Positions 52,358 through 64,000 of a stretch of 64,000 nucleotides of DNA are shown here, in pieces. A model generated the notes under the pieces. That model worked only from the letters and a program-made list of their open reading frames with translations, was not told where the DNA came from and did not search any database. Source of the DNA: Rhopalosiphum padi (Eukaryota; Arthropoda; Insecta; Hemiptera; Aphididae); assembly GCF_020882245.1 (NCBI RefSeq), contig NC_083599.1, positions 4,402,001 through 4,466,000 of the forward strand, written 5' to 3'. Position 1 is the first letter of the stretch. Every line of letters begins with the position of its first letter. The position numbers and the translations under genes are program-made.

Positions 52358-53802
52358 AGTTACAACACATAAATACCATAAGAAATGTTGTTGTATTTCG
52401 ACCGAAAATTATGTAATTTTTTTTTAAACGTTTATACATTTTGAATTAATAACTTACTGTTGTCTGATAAAATTATCACCAAATCCAGTACATTATGACT
52501 AGAGTGGGACGATGCATAATATTCAGTTTAAAAACATCGTCATTTGATTTTAATAAATATATGTGAAATGAATTGTTTGATTCTAAATTTTAATAGCAGA
52601 GTATCGTTCTCGTGAGTAAACTACCTGTCGACAACTCTGTAATAAACACTATAATTCGCGAATTTATTTTAGGCGCTTCTATCGTTTCGTCGACAATACA
52701 CTATAAATTATTTCCGTAATTTAGTATTAGTATTATGATTGTATAATTATATACGTTTCCCGGTGCCCTCTTGGACGGCTACTTAAAATTAAAAATAACA
52801 CCGCCGCCGCCGCCGACGGAATTTCCTCGTGTGCCTTATACGCGTAATATTATATTACATACCTACGCATACACAGCACAGACGCGCGATCACCGCAGCA
52901 GTCGACGACGAAGTGAGCTCATCGAATTTTCGTGTTTTTTATATTACCCACCCCCCACTCGGGGAGGGAGGCTGCACAACTGTACTACTGTAGAACAAAG
53001 AACTCTATCTGGCGAAAAAAAAAAATCGAATTTAAAAAATAAAAATAAAAAACTATTCGGCATCCTTTCAATTCGAGTTTTTGCGTTCCGAGAATTTGAA
53101 TTTACCAATAATAGTAACGATAATTGAACGTCTTATTGTCTTTCGGTCTCGAGGCCGCCGCGGAAACAATAAGACCCTATAGTATAATAGCATATTATTA
53201 CATAATATAATATAACAGTATATACACACCATCGCAGTATTTATTTTATTATTATTTGCGGCCGTTATGAACTGTAAAAATATGTGCGTACACTCGTCAC
53301 TCTCGTCTGTACGCGATTTGCTGTGTATAATGTGTACAAGAATATATCGTACGTCGCGCGATAACGCACAGTCTTACGCCAAAGCGACGGACGATGGCCG
53401 CTACTCGAGTACACTCGAGATTCGTTCAGTGGAGTGTATATCATTCCGGTGCGCGTTTACCAAAAGTGAATTTCAATTATTAAGAGCCGCTGCAGCCGCC
53501 GCTCACGGTCCGGAAACGGATTCGTTCCGGGCATTTGAGGCAAACCGGAAACCCAAAGACAATCGACCGTTTTAGCATATTATTATTGTTATATACGTAC
53601 AATACTATATTATACTATTATAATATATTGTTCTCTCTGTCGCGCGGAAAAGGCCGTTGTGCCGCTCGCGCGTCATCTCGCGGCCGAGTACTGACACTGC
53701 AGGACGCTCGCTAACGTCCCGTTTTACCGCAAATCGCTGGTATTCTCCCCGAATTGAAAATCGCACTGATTATATAACTTTTTTCGTTTTGTTTTTCCAC
53801 AG
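52358..53802. other. CpG-rich region with unrecognised open frames
   Basis: From about 52.77 kb CpG content rises. A CCG tract (52801-52815) lies in a 118-codon plus frame, and a 102-codon plus frame starts at 53267 (MNCKNMCVHSSLSSVRDL...). Neither contains a domain I know, and both exist where stop codons are depleted by base composition. The region directly precedes a well-formed candidate exon (53803-53862), so it may be 5' untranslated, promoter or upstream intron sequence. Confidence 0.35.
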
Positions 53803-53862
53803 GTTGCAACGCGAAGATCGAAAACCAGTTCAAACTGCAGTCCGCGCCCGTCGTACGCGAAC
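53803..53862 (+). other. Candidate 60-nt internal exon
   Basis: A pyrimidine-rich tract (53778-53800) ends in CAG at 53800-53802, a textbook acceptor. Sixty bases later CGAAC|GTGAGT gives a near-consensus donor (GT at 53863). The enclosed 60 nt are GC-rich relative to their surroundings and open in all three frames. The phase that gives the most protein-like reading starts after two bases (CNAKIENQFKLQ...) and would make a symmetric phase-1 exon. Length divisible by three would allow it to be skipped without a frameshift. No gene identity can be given. Confidence 0.35.
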
Positions 53863-54029
53863 GTGAGTACACACGACATATTAATTATCCGTCACACTTT
53901 TCAGGCGTAAAAATACAGCGTTGTCGCGCTTAGAACGCGAGTGCAAACTGCGCTATGTCTTTATAATATTATCGTTGTATGTTTTCAATAATGCTGTGTG
54001 CACGTCATATTACTCGTGGACGGACACGT
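53863..54029. other. Short GC-richer interval after the candidate exon
   Basis: If 53803-53862 is an exon this is the start of the next intron; nothing else is recognisable. Confidence 0.4.
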
Positions 54030-54486
54030 TAGTGGCGGATTTAACGGTGCAATAATATATGGACATTCGTCGACTCGACCTTTTCGCGCGTGGGACTCTG
54101 TAACCTCGCAGTTCTCTTTTTTCTTTTTATACCAAAAATGAAAATAAAAATATTTCGATATAATTACATACAGACACGGCGTTCTACGTGTGTATGCTCT
54201 ACCGATATGTTTTACTATAAGAAAAAACTATGATTACTATACGCGTTTTAAACGCGTATCTCCATATCGACTATCTATGGGCAAACATACGTATATTATT
54301 AACGTACATTTTATCGTCTATGATTACAAATATTATCAACGATATTACATTTACAAAAATAACAGTCTTACAAACTAGTTTTCTATTTGTTTTATTCATC
54401 ATTTGAACACTGTTTTCTAAAAGTTCTCTTTCAATGTGAAAATGTAATTTTTGAAGACTGAACTTTTTCCCTGAAATCCGCCACTG
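54030..54486. mobile_element. Probable hAT-like MITE, 457 bp
   Basis: The left end TAGTGGCGGATTTAACGG and the right end GAAATCCGCCACTG share a 12-bp perfect inverted repeat AGTGGCGGATTT, one base in from the termini. CAGTGGCGGATTTA is a widespread hAT-type end; here the left C appears mutated to T. The flanking 8-mers do not match, so the duplication is lost or the copy is rearranged. A 74-codon minus frame inside (54271-54495) is unrecognised. Confidence 0.5.
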
Positions 54487-57194
54487 TAAATCCAATATAA
54501 TAAATACATAAACAATATGACTTAATGATTAGATACAGATTATTGTTACCAGAATACCTTGAAATTTTGCAAAGGACTAAAGAAATGGTAAGTCTTAGTT
54601 AGGTTTGTAGGATTTTTGCATATCATGCGCCACACTTTTTTTGTAAGACTTATAGGTAAGGTACCCAAAAAAAGAATATGAATAAATAAAATTTAACACT
54701 ACTTTGTACATCTCCCCAATATTATAAAATAATGTGCACGATTAGCATTTCGTGAGTGTTGTGAAATTAAATCAAAAAACGTATTTAACATAAAAATGCT
54801 TAGAATATGAATGTCCTACCGTCTGAACTGCGATCGGATTAATTCCGAAACATTTTTTTTTTTTGCAGATTTCAATCTTGTACATGTGTTAAATTATTAT
54901 TTTCTTGGCTTATAGGTATAAACCACGTGTTTTAATTTTCAAAAGCATATATCCTTTTGACGTTGAATTGATACAGATGCACAGTGGCGTATGTGCTAAA
55001 TTAAGTATAAATTAAATTATTATTGTATTCTATAGCTGATTCTAAGCGGTACCACTAATACCAGTTTTTTCGATGCAATAAAAAAACGCTATCTAAAAAA
55101 ACACCCATAAATTCGGTTTCCTGTTTTGAAAATATTTACCTAAGATTATTTGAATTTTATTGTTTTTCACTTCAAATCAGAGTCCAACATGGCTGATACG
55201 TGACTTGCAATTAGTTTTCACCAATATAGTTTTTAGATAATATTTTATCTAGTCAACATATTATATTGTGTGTATACCCAGTACTTTTGAAGTATTTTAT
55301 TTTAATTTTAAATAAATCTTTAAGTTCGTATTAAAAGTATTACGAGACTTTTAAATTGAATAATCAATGCAGAAGACTTAAAATCGTGCAACCATTGCAT
55401 TAATTTGTTTACCCTAATCTGGATTATTGGGCTCTGGTAATTACTAGTGGGAATGATTTATTTTCTTTTGGTTATGTTTTAGAGACATTTATTTTGAAGC
55501 GTCCCCGTGCATTTAAACGGACCGTTCAGTACCTATTATTACTTAATTTTTTTTCAACTATCAAAATATAAGACTATTTGAACACAACTGTTGGACGAGA
55601 TCCATAATAACACTAGCACATTGCTACGTGTAAAGCATTTTTCAATTTAACAGGTTTAAAGACTAAACAGCTATTAATTGGCAACAGATAAAATCAATGT
55701 TGAATTACTCGTTGTCGTCCCGCGATATAACACTGTATTTTCCAACATCACTATACAACCTACACGACCATAGTATGTTATTTATAATATACGCCACGTG
55801 TATGGATAAGCGCGTATTAGGTCACTATCGTTAGACATGCACGTATAGTGTATATAGGTACTTTATGAAAAAAAGTGTATTTTTTCTCAATTTTCGAATA
55901 GTATTATTGGTTGGATTAGGCAACTGTTATTTCTGCAAGTATGAATAATATTATGTAAAATATGTATACGTCGATCGTAATATTAAAAAAAAATATTATT
56001 TGCCACATTTCTATATTGGTTTTCTCACTCCAAGGGTTTCGAAAGGCGATAAGTATTTCACAATCCTAATTCTAAACATTTTCTAGGTATTTTCTTTTAA
56101 ATTTAAAACATAACATTATTACAGTTGGATGATTGATATATTTTAATATCATTTTATATTAAAACCCTACAATGCTCAAATTAAAAAAAAAATTGAGTTT
56201 TAGTTTCAAAAAAAAAAAATTTTGTAGTTATTAAACTATAAATAATTATGAAAAAATAAAAAAAATAATTTTTTTTTTTATTTTTGAACTTGGAAATTCA
56301 AAATTATTATCTGTTAATATGGAACAGTTATACAATCAATTAAATGGCGGTCAAAATTATGTTTACCCTAATCCAGCTGTTGGTTATCAATTAAATAGAA
56401 TATTGCCTATCCAATCGTATTTTTTTCGGACTGTTAACAATTAAATTCGATTTTATATAAATTTTTATATAATCACAGTGAAACTGTAACCAATGATCAT
56501 ATGGTTTAGAATGTTCTAAACAAATTTAAACCTATATAACGTTATATTAACGTTTCATCGTGATAACTAAGTAATGATAGACATGTTTACTTTCAAATTA
56601 AACAGCTGTGTTAGAAATTCTAACGATAATTTAGGAGTTATGATAATAAATATAAACTATTCCATATCATATGGAACTATGCGCAGTATAGGGTATATAC
56701 ATTCATGTTATATTATATTAAATTATTCACAATTATTTTGTTTAAATTTAAATTCATTTGATTATAATGAATTGTACATTTTATTTTAATTTGAAATGGC
56801 TTGATATAAACCGAAATTTTATTGACAATTTACTATTCAATTTACTATACTCTTTTAGTTATAGAAAGGCCAAATTACATTGTAAAATCATACTTAATAT
56901 TTAAATATATATGAAAATGGGTTTGGAATTTTTTTATCATTATTCCCAAATTTACCAAAAATTAACTAACCAATTTAATGAAACTATTTAAGTTTGGTAA
57001 AATTATCATTAACAGTCATGCGATTATGTGAATCTACGTTTTTAGTACTGAATAAAATAAATCGCTAGAACTTCACCAGTCATATACTATATGATTAAAG
57101 TCATGTGATTTTTATTATGAGTTTTATACTTCCAAGAACAATAATGGTTTATATAAAAACGTGGCAATATCAGATAAATAATATACTAATATCC
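54487..57194. other. AT-rich noncoding stretch
   Basis: No gene recognised. A CAGTGGCGTATGTGC word at 54982 resembles a solitary hAT-type end with no partner. Otherwise AT-rich sequence with poly-A and poly-T tracts. Confidence 0.55.
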
Positions 57195-57238
57195 TAATAA
57201 TAATGATAATAATGATAATAATAATAATAATGATAATA
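57195..57238. repeat. Interrupted (AAT/GAT)n microsatellite
   Basis: A run of AAT units with interspersed GAT units over about 44 bp. Confidence 0.8.
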
Positions 57239-58307
57239 GGGTATGTTCAATCACGTTAATAAATATTTATTTTAATCTACTCCGAATCTAAAATCGTTCA
57301 GCTTTTTACTAAAAAATATAAATCATATAATATGACCCATTTTCAAAGGATTATAGTTTAAACCTCAACACTCCGGAAGATAATATGATATCCGTAGACA
57401 ACGTTAGAAATAATGCGAAGTCAAACACAGAGACAAAGATCATGAAAGAAAATGTTGGCCATTAAATAAAATTTACTACTTTGAGTAAGCAGAAAACGTG
57501 AACAAAAAACACAGACTTTACGAGTACAACGGATATTATGATAAAATAGCTTCCAGTTTTTAAGTACACATTAATATTGACTACATAATATTATGTGTTA
57601 TTTATTAAATGCTATTATCTTGTGATTAAGTTAAAAAACCTATTTAAATCGTATCCGTGACGTCGAAACAACCCGCGCGAATTCACGAAAACACATTTAA
57701 AAGTAATCCCACACGATATTAATTTTGTATTACTTCATAAATATTAAAAACAATGGAGAATAAAATATATATCGTTCCTCGACCAAAAACCGCTACAAAG
57801 ATTTATATAAAAACGGTATAAAATCGACGTAAAACCGGCGGCGCGGTTATCCGCCAAACGTCTAGTGCAGTAAAATATCTACTACCATACGTATTAATAC
57901 CGACTTATCTACCTGTGAGTTGAATAAACTTATTATCCGTAGAACGCAATAAATATAAACCATAAATATATAACGCAAAAACGAGGGATACGGGGGGGAA
58001 GGGGAGAAATCAGGATTTCCCAAGTCTGCAAAACCAACTCTCTAACACACTTGGCACTAACCGCACGTCTATATATAGTACGGTATAAATTATATTTTTT
58101 TTTTCCGCCGTAATTTTAATACGCTGCAAAGGACGGTTTTTGTTTTCGAAATCGTTACTATTATTTCTATACTATTTCGTTGTGCACTCGTTCAACTTGA
58201 AATAGATCGCTTTTAGGAACAGCCGTACCCTCAGCCCGGACAGTATGTACACCAGCAGAAGGTTCGTTATTATCGTATAAGACTCGCGTGGTTTTTGTCG
58301 ATAGCGC
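57239..58307. other. Noncoding interval, CpG-rich from about 57.65 kb
   Basis: CpG-rich words (accggcggcgcgg near 57835) and a G-rich tract at 57990-58006. No exon or domain recognised. Part of the 84-codon minus-strand frame at 58167-58421 lies here. Confidence 0.4.
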
Positions 58308-58328
58308 GTCGTCGTCGTCGTCGTCGTC
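58308..58328. repeat. (GTC)7 trinucleotide repeat
   Basis: Seven GTC units. In one minus-strand open frame (58167-58421, 84 codons from a non-ATG position) it encodes seven consecutive Asp after PPPLAVTHNTAA. That frame has a stop immediately upstream and no recognisable domain, so I do not annotate it as a gene. Acidic runs of this kind do occur in real insect proteins. Confidence 0.85.
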
Positions 58329-61300
58329 TGCCGCAGTGTTGTGTGTTACGGCTAGAGGTGGCGGGAGGATGTCGGAAGGCAAATTATCTTTTCTGGAATC
58401 GGAACCACGACCGTTTGGCACGGAGATTATTCAGAAGAGCCAGTCACTAAGAGGAAATCTCTATCTATACACTATATTGTACTGTATACAATATGACGAT
58501 GTAGTGCATAAACTGTATACATGCATAAATATAATGTACACTAATTTAGTATATTGTGTACGAGGGGGCTCGCGATGATTTTCCGTTACCTTGAGAGTTA
58601 GGTTAGGTTAAATGAGAAATCGGGAAAACACGGCGGATAGCTCTTTGTGGTAGGTAGGTAGGTACAAATTATTCCGGCGAAATTCTCAAGAGTTCCTATT
58701 GAAGTTTTACGACTTATTTGCATATTTTCTATAAGATATATCCTTGCTGTTTGTCTGTATTTTCGTTGGTTAATTAAAAGTGAGCCCTTCACCGGTCCTT
58801 AATTTAATTTAAAATTCCAATCAACGTCAATCATTTATTAAGATGTAGTGGAGTGTAGTCTGCAGTTCATTTGAAGTGGCTAATAATAATGTATATATAT
58901 AAAATAAACTCTTTCACTATACTATTCTGAAAGTTGATATTAATTTTAACATTTTTTTTTTTTGCGGTGTTTTATTCAATAATAATAAAAATAATAAAAA
59001 GATATTATACTACAGACAAACCATTATTTAATCGAGAAAATTGTGTAGAATTTTATCGATTAAATAGTGACCACCGATGAAAGGTTGACATTTACAAGTC
59101 TTTGCTTTAACGACATAAACTGAATTAGACAATAATAATAACATAGTAAGAATATTAAAATACATGAAAATTATAATTTCAATCAATAATTTTAGGTTTT
59201 CTGTTACTAATTCGTTCACTCTCAAATTCACATTCAATTTACTTCAGTATAAATTAAATTAACACGAATTTTTTTTTAAAAACCTAAACTAATTATTTTT
59301 TTAACGCCGTAATAATATTATCTCTGTGATAATAAAATGTTTTAAATTATTCAAGTACTTAGAAGACAAATTTCATATTTCATATTATATTGTTCAATGT
59401 TTTGTTCTTACAACAAACATTGATATGTCCATTTTTTTTTTGAGAAGAAAAACCGTAATTTATTTAATATAAATAACACTGACGTCGTTATAATATTGGG
59501 TATAATATATTCTAAAATACTAATAATACTTTTTAAGTTGTAAAAACGTATTTTCAAGAAAGTCAGTGTTTTTTCGTAAATACGAGTATAATAACCCCGT
59601 ATAACCTATCGAATTTTTTTTTTTTTTTAGTAAAAAGTAGTATTATTATCAGCCCGAACTAATGTTTTGATTTGAAATACCATCCAATAAGAATCAAGCA
59701 AACAATGATTTTTTTTTTTTTTCGTAAAAGAGCCATGTTTTTTGTTTGTGGTTGCTCTAAGCTTTAATTTGTTGACATTTGAAAACATAATAGGAACACG
59801 GAAAAAAATCTTTTTTTTTTTTTTGTCCAGTAGTTGTTGACCTGACATTTTACTGAACAATGTGCTTTTATTATTATTCTAGAAGGGCTTAGGTGAATTT
59901 ATCCTAAACGCCTATTCTATAATAATTTAAAATAATTGTTTAAAGTACATAAAATTATTTAAAAATATGATGTTAAAGTTTAACATTACCATCCACCAAG
60001 GTAAACAATCTGGTGTTTATTATAATAACGTCGGTGGTATTACAAAAATAAATGAGGAAACGTGTCTTAGAAAATAGTTGTCTTTTATAAACGTGTTGAT
60101 TTTATGTCTTTGAATGAATGTCAGGCAGTCCATCACGCTAAGTATTAATTGCAGTTTACTGTTTAACTCAAACTCGTACTAATGACTATAGGTACAATGT
60201 ATTCAACTCTTTTATTGTTTAAACGTACAATTTGTGTGTTTGTACTATAAACATTGCGATACTTAAAAATCTCATTACGTTATCATTTTTTTTTTTTTTT
60301 AAACAGTTTTTGTTTGCATGTATAATATTGTAATATAGTTTTGAATTAAACGTGACTAGGCGCACATCCAGAATTAATTCGTTCTTTTGAATAACTCTTG
60401 GAGATTATTAATTTTTTTTGTACATCACAATTCGTACAATTATTCATCCCGCAAGTCCGCCGTAAACACGAGGTAGGTATTAAAAACAAAACGTTAAAGT
60501 TTTCAATAAATTTAATTTCAATCAGATTATGGAAAATATTTTTGAACTAATTCCAAGGGTTTAACCACATAACCACTCAAATCGTTTCCGACCGAAATAT
60601 TATGCCTCGTGGCTACCGGCCGTGCAACGATTAAAATAATAATAATTCCTAAAATAAGGTTTACCGAACGTGTGTCTGACAACAATTTATCTTAAAATAA
60701 TTAAAACACTCCAGAATTCAATAAATTAATATTCTGATCATAGCGATTATTCATTGTTTTTTTTGTGCATTTCGTTTTTTTAGCTGAATATTGCGTACCT
60801 ATTATTTTATTATTGACTGGGCTGACATTAAGACGAAACGAAACGCTAAAATCGGCGATTGCTGTTCATAAACATATTATATTACGTATTATAAATGTAT
60901 CGCCATTCTACCAAAAATAACGTGAATACAGTTGTATAGTGCTCATCGTCACACACCTGTTCGAGTTTATATTATTACGCATTACACGCTCATTATAATA
61001 GTAATTATGTTATACGTCCTACAACGAATGCGAAATATTATCGCGATTATAACATTGCTCTACTACCACCACTACCACTATCAGCACCGACGCGAGGAGT
61101 GGAAACAGATGAGTACATTACAATAATTAAGACACGCGGCCAGTGCATATCATAATTTTATGTAGCTATAATAGTTCATTTTTAAATGTATTTAATTAAT
61201 ACTGTTACGACATCAGGTGTTTTACCGTTTTATCGCCCTACATACATAATACGATTTTGGTTTTCTTGTCGCGTACATTTTAATTTCGTAATATTATGTC

Positions 61301-64000
61301 AACATTTGACGACATATTATTATTATTTTGCGTTACGACTCGTAGAGGTCGAAGATTGAAAAAAAAAAAAAACACGATCGAGGTGGATAGGAATTTTAAA
61401 CATTATCTTCAGTCGGTCGCATCGTAGCAATCCAATAACATTGTGTAAATACTATAAAAGCCGATGTAGCGTTTTATCGCTGTGTATACAATAATCGAAT
61501 AATTATTATAATATAAAATATAATAAGTGTACACGAACAAGGTAAAATGTAAATTTTTACTTTGCTTTTCGAACTTACCGCTTACGTCAACCATTACAGT
61601 GTTTACTATTGACATTGTTTTGTCGGTCTCGTTTTTTATTTTTTTTTTTTTTTTTATTATCTGAAATGTATTGTCGTTCGCGAGAAATCAAAACGGTGCC
61701 GTCAAAACGTTTGTGTTCTCCTGATGAATCGGAACGCTATATGTCTAGTTCTGGAAACGATGACCTCGCCATTCAATCCGATAAAAAGCTTTTTTCGAAA
61801 AAAAAAATATAAATAAATACTATAAATCATAGCTTCTGGATGCGTACATCGCGACTCACTGCTATCATATCCGTATATGTCTATATAATAGTGACAAGCA
61901 GTTGTTATACAGACGGTATTATCGCAGTCACAACAAGTGAACATTTAAAACGTTTGAAATCTCTGTTGAGATGCTGCAGGTTTATAATGATAATAAAATA
62001 TATGTTATAGTAAATTCTATACTAATGTCTAAGAGAAAATCTGGACCAAAATTGATATTGACATTTGCAACATTGCAAACGTTTAAAATATTTGCGAAAA
62101 AAACGGCCATCATACAAAATATAAAATTTACGTACACTATAGATCGTAAACTTTATTTTAATTGTAATAAATATGACGTGGTCATCGATACATAATTAAA
62201 ATTTCAGGTCAATAAAGTCATTAACTACTCGTCGTTTTTGGCGAACTAGGAAAAATATGCTATAATAACTCCGCTTAATATTGTTTTAAATACGATTATA
62301 ATCGGTTTAAAATGCGCTTTGATAACAGAACTGTCTCTGAGGCCGAACTAAAATAGTGGTCTACCCACCGTACACGGAGTTATTAAATTGTAATTTGTTG
62401 GGTATTAAGTAACCCAAAACAGTAATCAATTTATGTAATGCATTAAACAAAGCGAAATTAAATGAAAATTATAGCCATTACAAATATCTGAAATCATTTG
62501 TTTTTTTGTATAGAAAAATCTCTCTCTTCTTCACCCATGATTACACAATACAAATATTATTTTGTTTACTATGTTAAATGGATATGATTATGCTTTATAA
62601 CCGGAAATTTATAAATTGATAGTATAAAACGATCAATTTGAATTTGTTTTTTTTCCCGATTATGTCGGTCAATAGTTTGATGATTAAAAAATAATCGAAT
62701 TTTTACTGTTAAATTACTGGCAATTCTTCTCTGAAAAAAAAAGCCATGGCATAAAACTCCATTTATAAACAATGTTCATTGTAATGAATTCCTGGGTTAG
62801 AAAATGTCCCTCGGTGGCAGTTTATAATAAGGTCTTTTTAATCAAATAAATTGTGTTCGCCATTATTTTAGTTTTACTCAAAATGAGTAAAATATATAGA
62901 GAAACTGGAGTTAAAAAACCAGGGAACGAAATATTTTTTATTTTTGTAAATATAACAAGAAAACGTCCCCTGATACTTAGCAAATTAATTATTATTTATT
63001 TAATATATGAAGGTATACCTCTGGAGGACTTTTTTTTATAAAAACTACTCAAGTCAATAATGTGATTACCTACTGTATTATGTATATTCATTTCCATTAA
63101 TATTTTTCATTTTTTTTTTTTTTTTTTTTTTGGCGAAATTTCGATTATTTTACGAGTATATTGACGAAGATTTATTTTAAGTATATTTATCGGATCATTA
63201 AAACAATTAAAATTGTATTCAGTTGCTATATCTGTTATTATTTATTATTTTTTAATTATATCGTATTTGATTCCGTTGATTATATTAATATTAGAACTTA
63301 TTTTTTTCTCTATACTTGTTAATTTATAAAGGTACTACTCATATGTCCTGTTGTAAACAGTGTAAAATAAATAAATATGTTAATAATGTGTTAAGGTTTT
63401 AATAATTGTTTTCTGGTTTCTTATTCTATAAGATGAATAAACTTGGTTATCATCGTTGTTTTTAAAATTTCTTAAATCTTACAATAATATTTTGTAATTT
63501 TAATTGATTTATTTTACCATTTGTTGTCGGTAAAGATTAAGTGTTCTAAACTGTTTAGTAGTCCAGACACACATATAAAATGGTTACATTTACAATTCAG
63601 TCGTTATGTTATGTGTAAAATATTGAGCGGAACGATTAAAATATTGATATTAAAGTTACGCATAAAAAAAAAATAGTAAATATATTTTTATTTCTTTTGA
63701 AAATGATCAATTTCATTTTAATTTAGGATGTTTGGTAAAAATTATTCTGGTTGGTTAGGTTATTTTTAACCTCTGGTACAACAAAATTTAATAATATAGT
63801 CAACATGTAGTAGGTTTTGCGAAGATAGTAATATTGAGTAAAGGATGTTTATTATATTTTAATATTATACTTTTTTCACTAGTAGTTCTTAAGGCAATTT
63901 CGACGTACAACTGAAATAAAATGTGAAATTTACGGTGAATACATTCTTACAAAAATCGATTTTAGTTGTTTTTTTATATATATATATAAAGGAGATAGAA
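58329..64000. other. Noncoding stretch to the window end
   Basis: AT-rich with few features. Two TTAGG-like words sit at 58606-58618, too few to call a telomeric repeat. A small plus frame at 61666-61812 (MYCRSREIKTVPSKRLCSPD..., 48 codons) reads more like protein than its neighbours but has no support beyond that. A 21-base T run lies at 63111-63131. No recognised genes. Confidence 0.5.

Noticed and set aside
54982..54996. CAGTGGCGTATGTGC as a full hAT-type element
   Set aside because: No inverted partner was found within several kilobases and no target duplication can be defined.
58606..58618. TTAGGTTAGG words as an interstitial insect telomere repeat
   Set aside because: Only about two units; expected by chance in such sequence.
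61609..61812. Plus-strand frame with a protein-like second half (MYCRSREIKTV...)
   Set aside because: The first half is a T-run artefact, the remainder is 48 codons with no domain, splice site or clear poly-A signal to support it.
1..64000. tRNA, rRNA, CRISPR array, or bacterial symbiont DNA
   Set aside because: I saw no T-arm consensus with a matching cloverleaf, no regularly spaced repeats, and no dense long ORFs such as a bacterial symbiont would show.

Overview
The window looks like nuclear DNA from an insect, most probably an aphid or a close hemipteran relative. That is inference from overall character: very AT-rich sequence, dense runs of ataatattat-type words, frequent taggtacc/gtaggta words, many poly-A/poly-T tracts, no operon-like packing of ORFs, and decayed insect-type DNA transposons (mariner, hAT, pogo-like, TTAA-type) and non-LTR retrotransposons. 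I recognise no complete conserved protein-coding gene, no tRNA or rRNA gene and no CRISPR array. Nearly all open frames are short and of biased composition, as expected of noncoding sequence, so the window is best read as intergenic or long-intron DNA.

Layout. 1-9.9 kb: AT-rich and almost featureless, with one orphan hAT-like end (89) and one 214-bp mariner-like MITE (5393-5606). 9.9-11.3 kb: a pogo-like MITE followed by a CpG-richer patch carrying abutting CRE (TGACGTCA) and DRE (TATCGATA) words. 11.3-23.7 kb: mostly AT-rich, with a (CA)16 tract, a 12-bp-arm hairpin at 18.0-18.1 kb and a short pogo-like remnant at 18.26 kb. 23.7-25.5 kb: a hAT-like MITE nested inside a second hAT-like MITE with a perfect 8-bp target duplication, then a TTAA-bounded MITE. 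26.9-29.8 kb: a cluster of (TG)n/(CA)n tracts, a mariner transposase pseudogene on the minus strand, a CpG-rich patch, and a second copy of the 9.9-kb MITE family in the opposite orientation. 31.6-32.8 kb: a non-LTR retrotransposon relic (+) and a weak Tc1-like relic (-). 38.6 kb: a 100-codon lysine/asparagine-rich ORF on the minus strand, the best candidate for a real but unrecognised coding sequence. 41-44.7 kb: GC-richer DNA, a solitary transposon end and a hAT-like MITE with a perfect 8-bp duplication. 45.8-46.7 kb: a reverse transcriptase relic (-) that keeps YADD. 50.4-54.5 kb: CpG-richer, with a GAGA-type CT tract, an inverted repeat, a well-formed candidate 60-nt internal exon (53803-53862) and another hAT-like MITE. 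54.5-64 kb: AT-rich with microsatellites and no recognisable gene.

The recognisable components do not work together as a system. What the sequence shows is layered transposon decay around several CpG-rich islands (10.4-11.3, 26.7-29.2, 41-42.7, 50.4-54.2, 57.6-58.6 kb), which could be promoters or unrecognised exons of a gene with long introns. I found no convincing previously undescribed system. The most checkable new items are the two-copy pogo-like MITE family, the nested hAT pair, the TTAA MITE, the 18.0-kb hairpin, the 38.6-kb ORF and the 53.8-kb candidate exon.
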